A stretch of 64,000 nucleotides of DNA from Pseudoflavitalea sp. G-6-1-2. GTDB taxonomy: Bacteria > Bacteroidota > Bacteroidia > Chitinophagales > Chitinophagaceae. The stretch spans positions 310,001-374,000 of the forward strand of contig NZ_JABBGB010000003.1 in the NCBI RefSeq assembly GCF_012927185.1, in the 5' to 3' direction. Under the pieces are notes generated by a model. The model was not told where the DNA came from. It worked only from the letters and a program-made list of their open reading frames with translations, and searched no databases. A program made the position numbers and the translations under genes. Of the stretch, positions 18,150 through 25,409 are shown piece by piece (within the stretch, counting starts at the first letter, position 1; every line of letters begins with the position of its first letter).

Positions 18150-18998
18150 ATGGATATATTACACACTTTTGAGTTATACCAACTTCAATTAGAAGACATC
18201 AATGCAAATGGATACTGGTCCCGTCCTCAGGTATTGAGAGCATTCCGGGAGCAATTCCGGCATTTTACTGCTGAAGATATTAGCACGCTAACCACGTTTT
18301 TAACTGATAATAGAAAAAAATGGTTTGTTGCGGACCTGCTCAATCACCTCGATACATTCCCTGTTGATTTACTGAAACCCATGATCTATGCGGCTGTCGA
18401 TGAGCCTGATCCAGGTTCAAATAAAGAGTTCATAAAACCCTGCAGAAGGGTATTTGGCTATCTGGAGATTCATCATATACTACTTGAGATCTTTCGTGAA
18501 GGAGACAAAGCTCGGAAAATAGGAGTTCTTAAAGCTTTTTATTGGACGAACCAAACAGTATATACTTTGACTGTTTCAGAGGGTAATAATCGATATGAAC
18601 TAAAAGGGTATGATACTTTCTTTTGGGATATAGACTTCAAATCATTTGAAGAGGAATTCAAAGAGGATGCGGAAGTCTACAGGAAAGAACGACCCCGACA
18701 GAGAGCTGCTTACATAGAACAACTTAACGCAATGCTGTCAGAGTTTTTCAGCACTAGCGACCTTGAACTAAAATACCAGATAGCGCTCTATCTTCCCCAA
18801 AAAATAGAAGACTTCCCAGAAGAACTTTCAGAACAGGGGCACATTTTCTTAAGAAACAAGTCTAAACAAGGTGTACCTAACAACATTGCTGAATTAGATG
18901 AAGTCCGAAACATCAAAAGTTATTTTTTACGTAATGTCTTACTTAGGATAAAAAGAGCTTTCACGAAGGGAGGTAATATTACTTTGAAACAGAGATAA
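18150..18998 (+). CDS. Orphan protein of unknown function
   Basis: This 282-residue soluble protein has no signal peptide and no motif that I recognise. It is rich in charged and aromatic residues and seems mostly helical. The part at about residues 40-140 (FVADLLNHLDTFPVDLLKPM, then a long helical stretch) has the look of HEAT-like helical repeats, but this is only an impression. Codon use is visibly richer in A and T than in neighbouring genes. It lies between the tRNA-Asp terminator and a second imperfect copy of that terminator, which suggests that it arrived by insertion at the tRNA. No partner gene is nearby. Confidence 0.6.
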   Translation: MDILHTFELYQLQLEDINANGYWSRPQVLRAFREQFRHFTAEDISTLTTFLTDNRKKWFVADLLNHLDTFPVDLLKPMIYAAVDEPDPGSNKEFIKPCRRVFGYLEIHHILLEIFREGDKARKIGVLKAFYWTNQTVYTLTVSEGNNRYELKGYDTFFWDIDFKSFEEEFKEDAEVYRKERPRQRAAYIEQLNAMLSEFFSTSDLELKYQIALYLPQKIEDFPEELSEQGHIFLRNKSKQGVPNNIAELDEVRNIKSYFLRNVLLRIKRAFTKGGNITLKQR

Positions 18999-19037
18999 GG
19001 GGGCAAAATTATTGCTTCGAACTACCGATGCTTAACC

Positions 19038-19084
19038 CCGCAGGAAAAGGTTCACAGCGTTGTGAGCTTTTTTGTTTTACGGCT
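19038..19084 (+). repeat. Imperfect second copy of the tRNA-Asp 3' flank and terminator
   Basis: These 47 bases match 17922-17969, from the last bases of tRNA-Asp through its terminator and beyond, at about 42 of 48 aligned positions, with a one-base deletion and changed loop bases. The hairpin is kept (AAGGTTCACA with TGTGAGCTTT, loop GCGT, then a T-run), so it probably still terminates the orphan gene. The two copies flank 1.07 kb like the ends of a small insertion. Confidence 0.65.
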
Positions 19085-19199
19085 GTTCAATATCCTCCCA
19101 CCTCTGCATTTGGTAGGTTTCTACCCGCGGTTTGTAGTTTCTCTGCAACATCCTTTCCGCTATTCAGTAAATTTAGCTGTACAGTGCAAAATCAATTAC

Positions 19200-19820
19200 A
19201 TGAAAAAGCCGGAAACGTTTTGGAACCGATCTGCAGACAGCTACGACAAAGAAGAAATGAGCTACAGTTCCACCCGTTTCAAACTTCTCGCACGCACCAA
19301 AAAACAACTCAGTAAACAAGATCATGTACTCGACTTCGGCTGCGCCACCGGCATCCTCGCCACTGAAATTGCAAGCGACGTTCACTCCGTTATTGGCATC
19401 GATACCGCAAGTCGTATGATAGAAATTGCACAGGATAAATCCGTCGATCTTCATATTACCAATGTTGCATACTCCAACATCGACATTTTCGATTCAACGC
19501 TTCGCCCTTCTTCCTTCGATGCAGTGCTTGCTATTTACCTTCTTCATCTGCTCGATAATCTGCCTGCGTATTTGAATCGCATCCATGATTTGATGAAACC
19601 CGGAGGTAAATTCATTTCACTCACACCATGCCCCGGTAAAAAATCATTTATCGGAAATGCACTGCTGCTTGCAGGTAAGATCGGTTTGATTCCATCCCAA
19701 ACATTATTCAGCGTCTCCGAACTGGAAACCCATATCGCCAATGCTGGTTTCAGAATTTTGTCTTCAGAATGTCTGGCTCAGAAAGGTCGTCAGCAATTTA
19801 TTGTAGCGAAGAAGAATTAG
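19200..19820 (+). CDS. Class I SAM-dependent methyltransferase
   Basis: The 206-residue protein has the Rossmann methyltransferase fold: motif I VLDFGCATG, then VIGIDTASRM ending strand 2, and FDAVLAIYLLHLLDN as motif IV. The open frame reaches back to 19062, but that extension runs through a terminator hairpin and reads like non-coding sequence. The ATG at 19200 (MKKPETFWNRSADSYD) gives the normal start of this family. The substrate cannot be deduced. It is a single gene between the tRNA-linked island and the M49-like peptidase. Confidence 0.87.
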   Translation: MKKPETFWNRSADSYDKEEMSYSSTRFKLLARTKKQLSKQDHVLDFGCATGILATEIASDVHSVIGIDTASRMIEIAQDKSVDLHITNVAYSNIDIFDSTLRPSSFDAVLAIYLLHLLDNLPAYLNRIHDLMKPGGKFISLTPCPGKKSFIGNALLLAGKIGLIPSQTLFSVSELETHIANAGFRILSSECLAQKGRQQFIVAKKN

Positions 19821-19899
19821 TAAAAGACGCATCAATGCTGCATCCTGACAGCCACTATACCGCCCGTCCATGTTTTAACTGCCATCTCACCGAATTCTT

Positions 19900-19907
19900 T
19901 ACATTTG
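19900..19907 (+). promoter_or_regulatory. Candidate -7 promoter element of the M49-like peptidase
   Basis: TACATTTG matches the TAnnTTTG consensus and lies 28 bases before the start codon. A weak TTTT at 19873-19876 is the only -33 candidate. Confidence 0.4.
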
Positions 19908-19935
19908 ACCTTTATTACCGAAATACATTAACGAT

Positions 19936-21588
19936 ATGCAGTCCATTCTGAAAGCAATTCTGTTCGGTTCGCTGCTTCCTGTAGCTGCCTGCAACAACAA
20001 TGATCAACAGGAAAAGAAACCGGAGGTCGAAACCGGCCAATCTTACGTAGCGCAGCGCCTCGCCGGTTATGCGCCTGTGAAATTAACAGCAGATCTCAGT
20101 TCGCTTACTGAGAAAGAAAAGCAAATGATCCCACTGCTCATCGAAGCCGCCAAAATTATGGATGATCTCTACTGGCAGCAATCGTTTGGCAATAAAGACA
20201 GCCTCCTCAATAGCATCAAAGATTCCGCTGCCCGCGAATTTGCGCGCATCAACTACGGTCCATGGGATAAGCTGAACAGCGATACGCCTTTCATTGCCGG
20301 CTTCGGAGCCAAACCTCATGGCGCCGAATTCTATCCGCATGATATGACCAAAGATGAACTCGAAAAATCTTCAGCAAAAGATAAACATGGCGAATACTCT
20401 GTAATTCGTCGTGACAGTACAGGAAAACTTATTTCCATTCCTTACCACCAGTTCTATCAGGAGCCGCTGAAACGCGCATCGGACCTGCTTTTGCAGGCAG
20501 CTGCACTCGCCGAAGATGCCGGACTGAAAAAATATCTCGAACTGCGTGCACAGGCGCTGATCACCGATAATTACATGCCCAGCGATATCGCGTGGATGGA
20601 TATGAAGAACAACGGTCTCGATGTAATCATCGGCCCCATCGAGAATTATGAAGATCAGTTGTACAATTCACGCAACGCATTCGAAGCATACATTCTCGTT
20701 AAAGACAAAGAGTGGAGCAAGAAACTGGAGAAATATGTATCCATGCTTCCGGAACTTCAAAAAGGACTTCCCGTTGATGAAAAATACAAAAGCGAAAAGC
20801 CCGGTACTTCTTCTCAACTGAATGCCTATGATGTGATCTACTATGCAGGGCATAACAACTCCGGAGGAAAAACCATTGCAGTGAATCTGCCCAATAACGA
20901 AGAAGTGCAAAAATCAAAAGGCACACGCCGCTCACAACTCAAAAATGCCATGCGTGCCAAGTTCGATCAGATACTCATGCCTATCGCAAAAGAGCTGATC
21001 GATCCCAGCCAACTCGCGCAGGTGCAGTTCGATGCATTCTTTGCAGATGTAATGTTCCATGAAGTATCACATGGTCTCGGTATCAAAAATACCGTGAATG
21101 GCAAAGGGACCGTGCGTACTGCATTGCAGGAGCAAGGCTCATGGCTCGAAGAAGCCAAAGCTGATATCCTCGGTCTCTACATGGTAACCAAACTGGTTGA
21201 AATGAATGAGCTGCCCGGACCAATCGAAAACTATTACACCACATTCATGGCTGGCATTCTTCGTTCTGTTCGTTTCGGAGCAGGTGAAGCGCATGGTAAA
21301 GCCAATATGCTTGCCTTCAATTTCTTTGAAGAAAAAGGCGCTTTTGCCAAAACAAAAGACGGGCACTACAAAGTAGACGTAGCTAAGTTCCGCGATGCCA
21401 TGAACGAACTGGGCAAGCTCATCCTTACCTTGCAAGGCGATGGCGATAAAGCTGCAGTTGAGAAACTGATGAAAGAAAAAGCTGTGGTGCGTCCTGATCT
21501 GCAGGCAGATCTCAATAGATTGCAGAAAGCAGGCATACCCGTAGATATCTTATTTGAGCAGGGGGTAGGTGTGCTGGGACTGAAATAG
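19936..21588 (+). CDS. M49-like (dipeptidyl-peptidase III family) zinc peptidase, lipoprotein
   Basis: This 550-residue protein begins with a lipoprotein-like signal (VAACNNND, Cys19) and should be exported. The zinc site is HEVSH at residues 375-379 and the second motif is EEAKAD at 405-410. The latter matches the EExR/KAD/E motif of peptidase family M49, which removes dipeptides from peptide N-termini. The first motif is the five-residue HExxH form; most M49 enzymes have a six-residue HExxGH, but members with the shorter form are known. The gene stands alone and ends at a bidirectional terminator. It could trim peptides in the periplasm; the specificity is not established. Confidence 0.78.
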   Translation: MQSILKAILFGSLLPVAACNNNDQQEKKPEVETGQSYVAQRLAGYAPVKLTADLSSLTEKEKQMIPLLIEAAKIMDDLYWQQSFGNKDSLLNSIKDSAAREFARINYGPWDKLNSDTPFIAGFGAKPHGAEFYPHDMTKDELEKSSAKDKHGEYSVIRRDSTGKLISIPYHQFYQEPLKRASDLLLQAAALAEDAGLKKYLELRAQALITDNYMPSDIAWMDMKNNGLDVIIGPIENYEDQLYNSRNAFEAYILVKDKEWSKKLEKYVSMLPELQKGLPVDEKYKSEKPGTSSQLNAYDVIYYAGHNNSGGKTIAVNLPNNEEVQKSKGTRRSQLKNAMRAKFDQILMPIAKELIDPSQLAQVQFDAFFADVMFHEVSHGLGIKNTVNGKGTVRTALQEQGSWLEEAKADILGLYMVTKLVEMNELPGPIENYYTTFMAGILRSVRFGAGEAHGKANMLAFNFFEEKGAFAKTKDGHYKVDVAKFRDAMNELGKLILTLQGDGDKAAVEKLMKEKAVVRPDLQADLNRLQKAGIPVDILFEQGVGVLGLK

Positions 21589-21607
21589 TTTCATGCGCAT
21601 TTCTTCC

Positions 21608-21647
21608 AAAAGCAAAAGGCTCGCAGTAATGTGAGCCTTTTGCTTTT
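21608..21647. terminator. Bidirectional terminator (GGCTCGCA/TGTGAGCC family)
   Basis: An 18-bp stem (21608-21625 with 21630-21647) around a GTAA loop lies between the convergent ends of the peptidase gene and an AraC regulator gene. A-run and T-run flanks make it effective in both directions. The core belongs to the same family as the tRNA-Asp terminators. Confidence 0.9.
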
Positions 21648-21648
21648 A

Positions 21649-22548
21649 TTATCTTGTCTCCTCTGTCAGAGAGGCTGTGCAAACCGGCGCCGCAGACTCT
21701 TCTGTGAGGCTTTTTCTGAAGGCTGAAGGACTGATCCCTTTGTATTTCTTAAATGTTTTAGTGAAGTGGCTTTCATCCGTAAACCCGAACTCATCTGCTA
21801 TTTCGTTCAGACGCATATCGCTGTGGCGCAGTCTTATATCGATCAATGAAAGTTTGTATTGCATAATGTATTGCTGCATGCTGCCATGTGTATGCTTTTT
21901 GAAATATTCGCTCACATAGTTGGGAGAAATATTGAAATGTGCAGCAATGTTTTCACTCTTCAGCTTTTGTGGTTCGTGGATATGCTGATGAATGAATTGC
22001 AGAATATGATGCCCTGTATCGGAAGAACTCTCTTTTGTATGATGCATGGAGATATTGCGCGCTATCACTGTAATGGTGGTATTGATCAGTTGCAGCATCA
22101 GTTCGTTCTGTAAAGATTTCTGCGAATCCAAGCCTTGCAGAATAGCCTCGAACACAGCTTTTGAAAGTGGCTGATCTTCGGGTTGAAGATTTACCTGACC
22201 CTTCAGATGACTTCCGTTTTGCAGAATGTATTCCAGTTTATGCATCCAGTCGCTTAGTGCGTTAAATTGTTTGTCTGTTCCATATTGCGCCTGAAGATAG
22301 ATGTTGTTGAATCTGATAAACAGAAAACTGGTGGTGCTCTTTACATTGGTGAAATGATCAGATCCGGGTGGAACCAGAAAAAGATCGTTTTCCTTATAGT
22401 TGAAAATATTTCCATTGATATTGTATTCACCTGTTCCTTTCCGGATATAGGTTATCTCGAAATAGGTATGCATATGACGTTTGCAGGGACATTCATCCAC
22501 TTCAAAATGCTCTACCTCAAACGGCTTTATCAGATTCTGGATCTCCAT
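21649..22548 (-). CDS. AraC family transcriptional regulator
   Basis: The 299-residue protein has an N-terminal cupin-like sensor part (CKRHMHTYFEITYIRKGTGE, then LFLVPPGSDH) and a C-terminal pair of helix-turn-helix motifs (AAHFNISPNYVSEYFKKH and IADEFGFTDESHFTKTFKKY). The open frame extends to 22599, but the ATG at 22548 (MEIQNLIKPF) is the better start and leaves a normal divergent promoter region. It is divergent from the serine hydrolase gene and may regulate it, probably in response to a small ligand. Confidence 0.88.
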   Translation of the reverse strand: MEIQNLIKPFEVEHFEVDECPCKRHMHTYFEITYIRKGTGEYNINGNIFNYKENDLFLVPPGSDHFTNVKSTTSFLFIRFNNIYLQAQYGTDKQFNALSDWMHKLEYILQNGSHLKGQVNLQPEDQPLSKAVFEAILQGLDSQKSLQNELMLQLINTTITVIARNISMHHTKESSSDTGHHILQFIHQHIHEPQKLKSENIAAHFNISPNYVSEYFKKHTHGSMQQYIMQYKLSLIDIRLRHSDMRLNEIADEFGFTDESHFTKTFKKYKGISPSAFRKSLTEESAAPVCTASLTEETR

Positions 22549-22576
22549 ACCCGGAAAATTACAAATTATGCCCAAA

Positions 22577-22607
22577 CTTGTACAAAGGAACCTCCCCAAT
22601 TTCTTTG
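22577..22607 (+). promoter_or_regulatory. Candidate promoter of the serine hydrolase gene
   Basis: CTTG at 22577-22580 and TTTCTTTG at 22600-22607 are 19 bases apart and resemble the Bacteroidota -33/-7 pair with one mismatch in the -7 box. The start codon follows 28 bases later. A TTGTACAA palindrome overlaps the -33 end. Confidence 0.4.
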
Positions 22608-22635
22608 CAGCTTTGTCTTAAATAATTACAACAAC

Positions 22636-23916
22636 ATGAAAGCGATAAAGTTGACTGTGCTGTTTCTGGCGCCCTTTCTCTATGCAACAGCACAAACAAA
22701 GAGTACAGGATTCGATCCCGAAAGGCTGAAAAGAATAGACAGGTTCTTCGAAAATGAAATCAAAGAAAAACATATTCCCGGTGGTACAGTGCTGCTGATA
22801 AAAAAAGGTGAAGTGGTTTACAATAAAGCCTACGGCTATGCAGACATCGAAAGCAAAAGAAAAATGAAGACGGATGATATTTTCCGCATAGCCTCACAAA
22901 CAAAGGCCGTTACCAGCGTAGCTGCCATGATGTTGTGGGAAGAAGGAAAATTTCTGCTCGATGATCCCATCAGCAAATACATTCCTGCATTCAAATCTCC
23001 CCAGGTGCTGGTGAGTTTCAATCCAAAGGACAGCAGTTATACCACCCGTCCTGCTAAGAGAGAAATCACCATCCGTCACTTGCTTTCCCACACATCCGGA
23101 TTGATCTATAATCTGCCGTATATGGGAGATCCTGAACTTACCGCCATTTACCACAAAGCCGGCATCGCAGGTATACTGGGTAAAGCCAGCTCAACAGCAG
23201 GAGCTCAGATACCGCAACTGGCAAAACTCCCGCTGCTGCACGATCCCGGTGAATTTTTCACTTATAGCATCAGTACAGATGTGATCGGTTATCTGGTTGA
23301 ACTGCTCAGCGGACAGGATCTGGAAACTTTCTTCCGTGAACGCATTTTCATTCCGCTCGATATGAGCGATACCTGGTTCAATCTGCCTGCAGATAAAGTA
23401 CACCGGCTCATAAGCATTTATCAGCCAACTCAGAATGGGGAACTCATCAAAGCCGATCGTGTATTTGATCAATCTCCGGCCAACTATCCTGCCGTCGCAC
23501 GTACAAATTTTTCCGGTGGTGGTGGATTGAGCTCAACCACTGCCGACTTTGCAAAGTTTCTGCAAATGATGCTGAACAAAGGAAAATATAAAGGCAAACG
23601 ATTGCTGAGCCCTTCAACAGTTGAACTGATGCTTACCAATCAGCTGTCGGACAGTACACGTCCTTCGAAATATTCCTCCAAACCGGAAAGTTATCAGTTT
23701 GGATTGGGCTTTGCACTGGAAACAGAAAAGAACGATTTTCTTTTGCCCGTTAATAAAGGCACTTTCAACTGGGCAGGTGCATTCGCAACCTACTACTTTG
23801 TTGATCCAAAAGAAGAACTGATTGCCTTGTACTACACGCAGGAGTATTTGCCGGCACTGTGGAATTACTATGAAGAAATGACCAAGATAATTACCTATCA
23901 GGCCTTGTCTGATTAA
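22636..23916 (+). CDS. Beta-lactamase family serine hydrolase
   Basis: The 426-residue exported protein has a signal peptide ending near residue 20 (LYATAQ) and the serine-hydrolase fold of class C beta-lactamases and DD-peptidases. The nucleophile motif SxxK is SQTK at residues 87-90 and the YxN-type motif is the Tyr in FFTYSIST. HLLSHTSGL and GGGGLSSTTADFAKF are family hallmarks. The open frame extends to 22267, but that part runs antisense through the AraC gene; the ATG at 22636 precedes a proper signal peptide. Such proteins are more often esterases or peptidases than true beta-lactamases. Confidence 0.9.
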   Translation: MKAIKLTVLFLAPFLYATAQTKSTGFDPERLKRIDRFFENEIKEKHIPGGTVLLIKKGEVVYNKAYGYADIESKRKMKTDDIFRIASQTKAVTSVAAMMLWEEGKFLLDDPISKYIPAFKSPQVLVSFNPKDSSYTTRPAKREITIRHLLSHTSGLIYNLPYMGDPELTAIYHKAGIAGILGKASSTAGAQIPQLAKLPLLHDPGEFFTYSISTDVIGYLVELLSGQDLETFFRERIFIPLDMSDTWFNLPADKVHRLISIYQPTQNGELIKADRVFDQSPANYPAVARTNFSGGGGLSSTTADFAKFLQMMLNKGKYKGKRLLSPSTVELMLTNQLSDSTRPSKYSSKPESYQFGLGFALETEKNDFLLPVNKGTFNWAGAFATYYFVDPKEELIALYYTQEYLPALWNYYEEMTKIITYQALSD

Positions 23917-23940
23917 GGTTATTCAACGATTTGCATAGTA

Positions 23941-23979
23941 CGCAGTGAGAAGCTTTAATGTTTCTCACTGCGTTTTTTT
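23941..23979 (+). terminator. Terminator of the serine hydrolase gene
   Basis: CGCAGTGAGAA (23941-23951) pairs with TTCTCACTGCG (23962-23972) and is followed by seven T. Confidence 0.88.
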
Positions 23980-23990
23980 ATGGCAATACT

Positions 23991-24374
23991 TTATGGTTTG
24001 GTTGTAGTGATCCACCAGACATTCCCGAAAGGATCTTCCACACCACCGCTTCTTCCGTAATCTTTGTCATCGGGTTCCTGCACAGAAATTGCGCCAAGCT
24101 CCAGCGCTTTCTTATAGGTAGCATCTGCATCTGCAACATGGATATACAAACCGGCTGTCATGGGAGGCCAGTCTGTAAGCGAATTGGCAAACATGATGGT
24201 GCTGTCTCCAATGAAAACCTCCGCGTGCATGATCTCTCCCGTATCTCTTCTTCGTACCATTTTTTCTGTGGCATTGAAAACAGCTTTCATGAAGTCCATG
24301 AATTTTACTGCATCATCAACAATGATGTATGGCATCACCGTCTGATATCCCTGAGGAATAAATACCTGTTCCAT
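23991..24374 (-). CDS. VOC family (glyoxalase/PhnB-like) protein
   Basis: The 127-residue protein has the paired beta-alpha-beta-beta-beta modules of the vicinal-oxygen-chelate fold. TVMPYIIVDDAVKFMDF opens the first half, and AGLYIHVADADATYKKALELG opens the second, ending in EDPFGNVWWI. The last motif is typical of PhnB/YdeR-like members of unclear substrate. It lies 61 bases after the AraC gene on the same strand and is probably cotranscribed with it. Confidence 0.85.
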   Translation of the reverse strand: MEQVFIPQGYQTVMPYIIVDDAVKFMDFMKAVFNATEKMVRRRDTGEIMHAEVFIGDSTIMFANSLTDWPPMTAGLYIHVADADATYKKALELGAISVQEPDDKDYGRSGGVEDPFGNVWWITTTKP

Positions 24375-24435
24375 AGTTCAGTTTTTATCAAAATTAAAAT
24401 GGGCCAGGCGCCCAAAATTGTAGAATCCCGACAAT

Positions 24436-25233
24436 TTAGCCTTCCCTCCACTCAGCGCCTTCAGGCCTGCCATGGAAGTATTCTTTGGGATGATATCCGG
24501 AGAAGGATTTGAAATCGCTGATGAAATGCGACTGATCATAATACCCGCACTCATACGCGATCTCCGTGAGGAGTTTATGCTGGCTGCCAAAATCATTCAG
24601 CGCTGTTTTGAACCGGCTGATGCGGTGCAGCAGTTTGGGACTCAATCCCGCATATTCCTTGAAATGCCGTTGCAGCGTGCGCTCCGTCATGTTGTACATT
24701 CCGGAAAGATGCGGAACAGAATCTATTTTTTTTGCATCGATCACATGCCGGATGGCGCTGAATGCAGCATTGTTATCTGAATATTGATGGAGCAATCTTT
24801 TTTCAAGAAATTCGATCAGCAATTTCTTTCTTGTTCCATTGCCTTGTGCAGTGATGATTTTTTCTTCGAGTTCCCTGCCCTCCGCTCCCAGCAAAGTGGG
24901 CAGATCGTAGGCTGTATCTGTTGCCTGATGCGCAGGAAAATTAAACAGCAGCGGAACTGCAAAGGGATACAGGTATGCTCCGAATATTCCGAACTGTTCG
25001 TTGATGATAAATCGCCGGTGCTGCTTTGTTTGCGCATGCAGTGTGGAATGAGTGGCATCTCCGTTATCGAGATCGGTGAATATGCCTTTGTAATGAAACA
25101 GCAATTCCACACATCCGTCGGCCATCGATCTGTACACATATGGGTTCGATTCGAAATTGCTTTCGAAAACCCAGAAGCATCGTACAAACTGTTTTAGACT
25201 CTCAGGAGGAGCGAAACAATAATAGTTCATCAT
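24436..25233 (-). CDS. AraC-type regulator with N-terminal DUF6597-like domain
   Basis: The 265-residue protein begins with MMNYYCFAPPESLKQFVRCFW. This opening, followed by DGCVELLFHY, is typical of regulators with the DUF6597 sensor domain. The C-terminal half has the AraC helix-turn-helix pair (HLSGMYNMTERTLQRHFKEY and IAYECGYYDQSHFISDFKSF). Starts at 25233 and 25230 are both possible; the longer frame to 25281 lacks a good start. It probably controls the downstream VOC gene and perhaps itself. Confidence 0.85.
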   Translation of the reverse strand: MMNYYCFAPPESLKQFVRCFWVFESNFESNPYVYRSMADGCVELLFHYKGIFTDLDNGDATHSTLHAQTKQHRRFIINEQFGIFGAYLYPFAVPLLFNFPAHQATDTAYDLPTLLGAEGRELEEKIITAQGNGTRKKLLIEFLEKRLLHQYSDNNAAFSAIRHVIDAKKIDSVPHLSGMYNMTERTLQRHFKEYAGLSPKLLHRISRFKTALNDFGSQHKLLTEIAYECGYYDQSHFISDFKSFSGYHPKEYFHGRPEGAEWREG

Positions 25234-25409
25234 TGAACAATTTCTGTTTACAAGGTAACACATAAATATTGCATCTGCCATAGAACCTGCAATTGGCGTG
25301 CCTCCCGCTTTGTGCAGAAGGCGTTATTTGGTGATAACCGGCGACGTTGATTATCCATTATTTAGATCAATTACCGATCTTCATCGCCATAAAAAACCTC
25401 TATACCGAG

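Noticed and set aside
19062-19199. N-terminal extension of the methyltransferase frame
   Set aside because: It runs through a terminator hairpin and its translation does not look like the methyltransferase family; the start at 19200 fits.
22267-22635. N-terminal extension of the serine hydrolase frame
   Set aside because: It would overlap the divergent AraC gene and place about 120 odd residues before a perfect signal peptide; the ATG at 22636 is far better.
22636-23916. True antibiotic-resistance beta-lactamase
   Set aside because: The SxxK and Tyr motifs fit the whole serine-hydrolase superfamily; the third-motif region and context do not point to a dedicated beta-lactamase.
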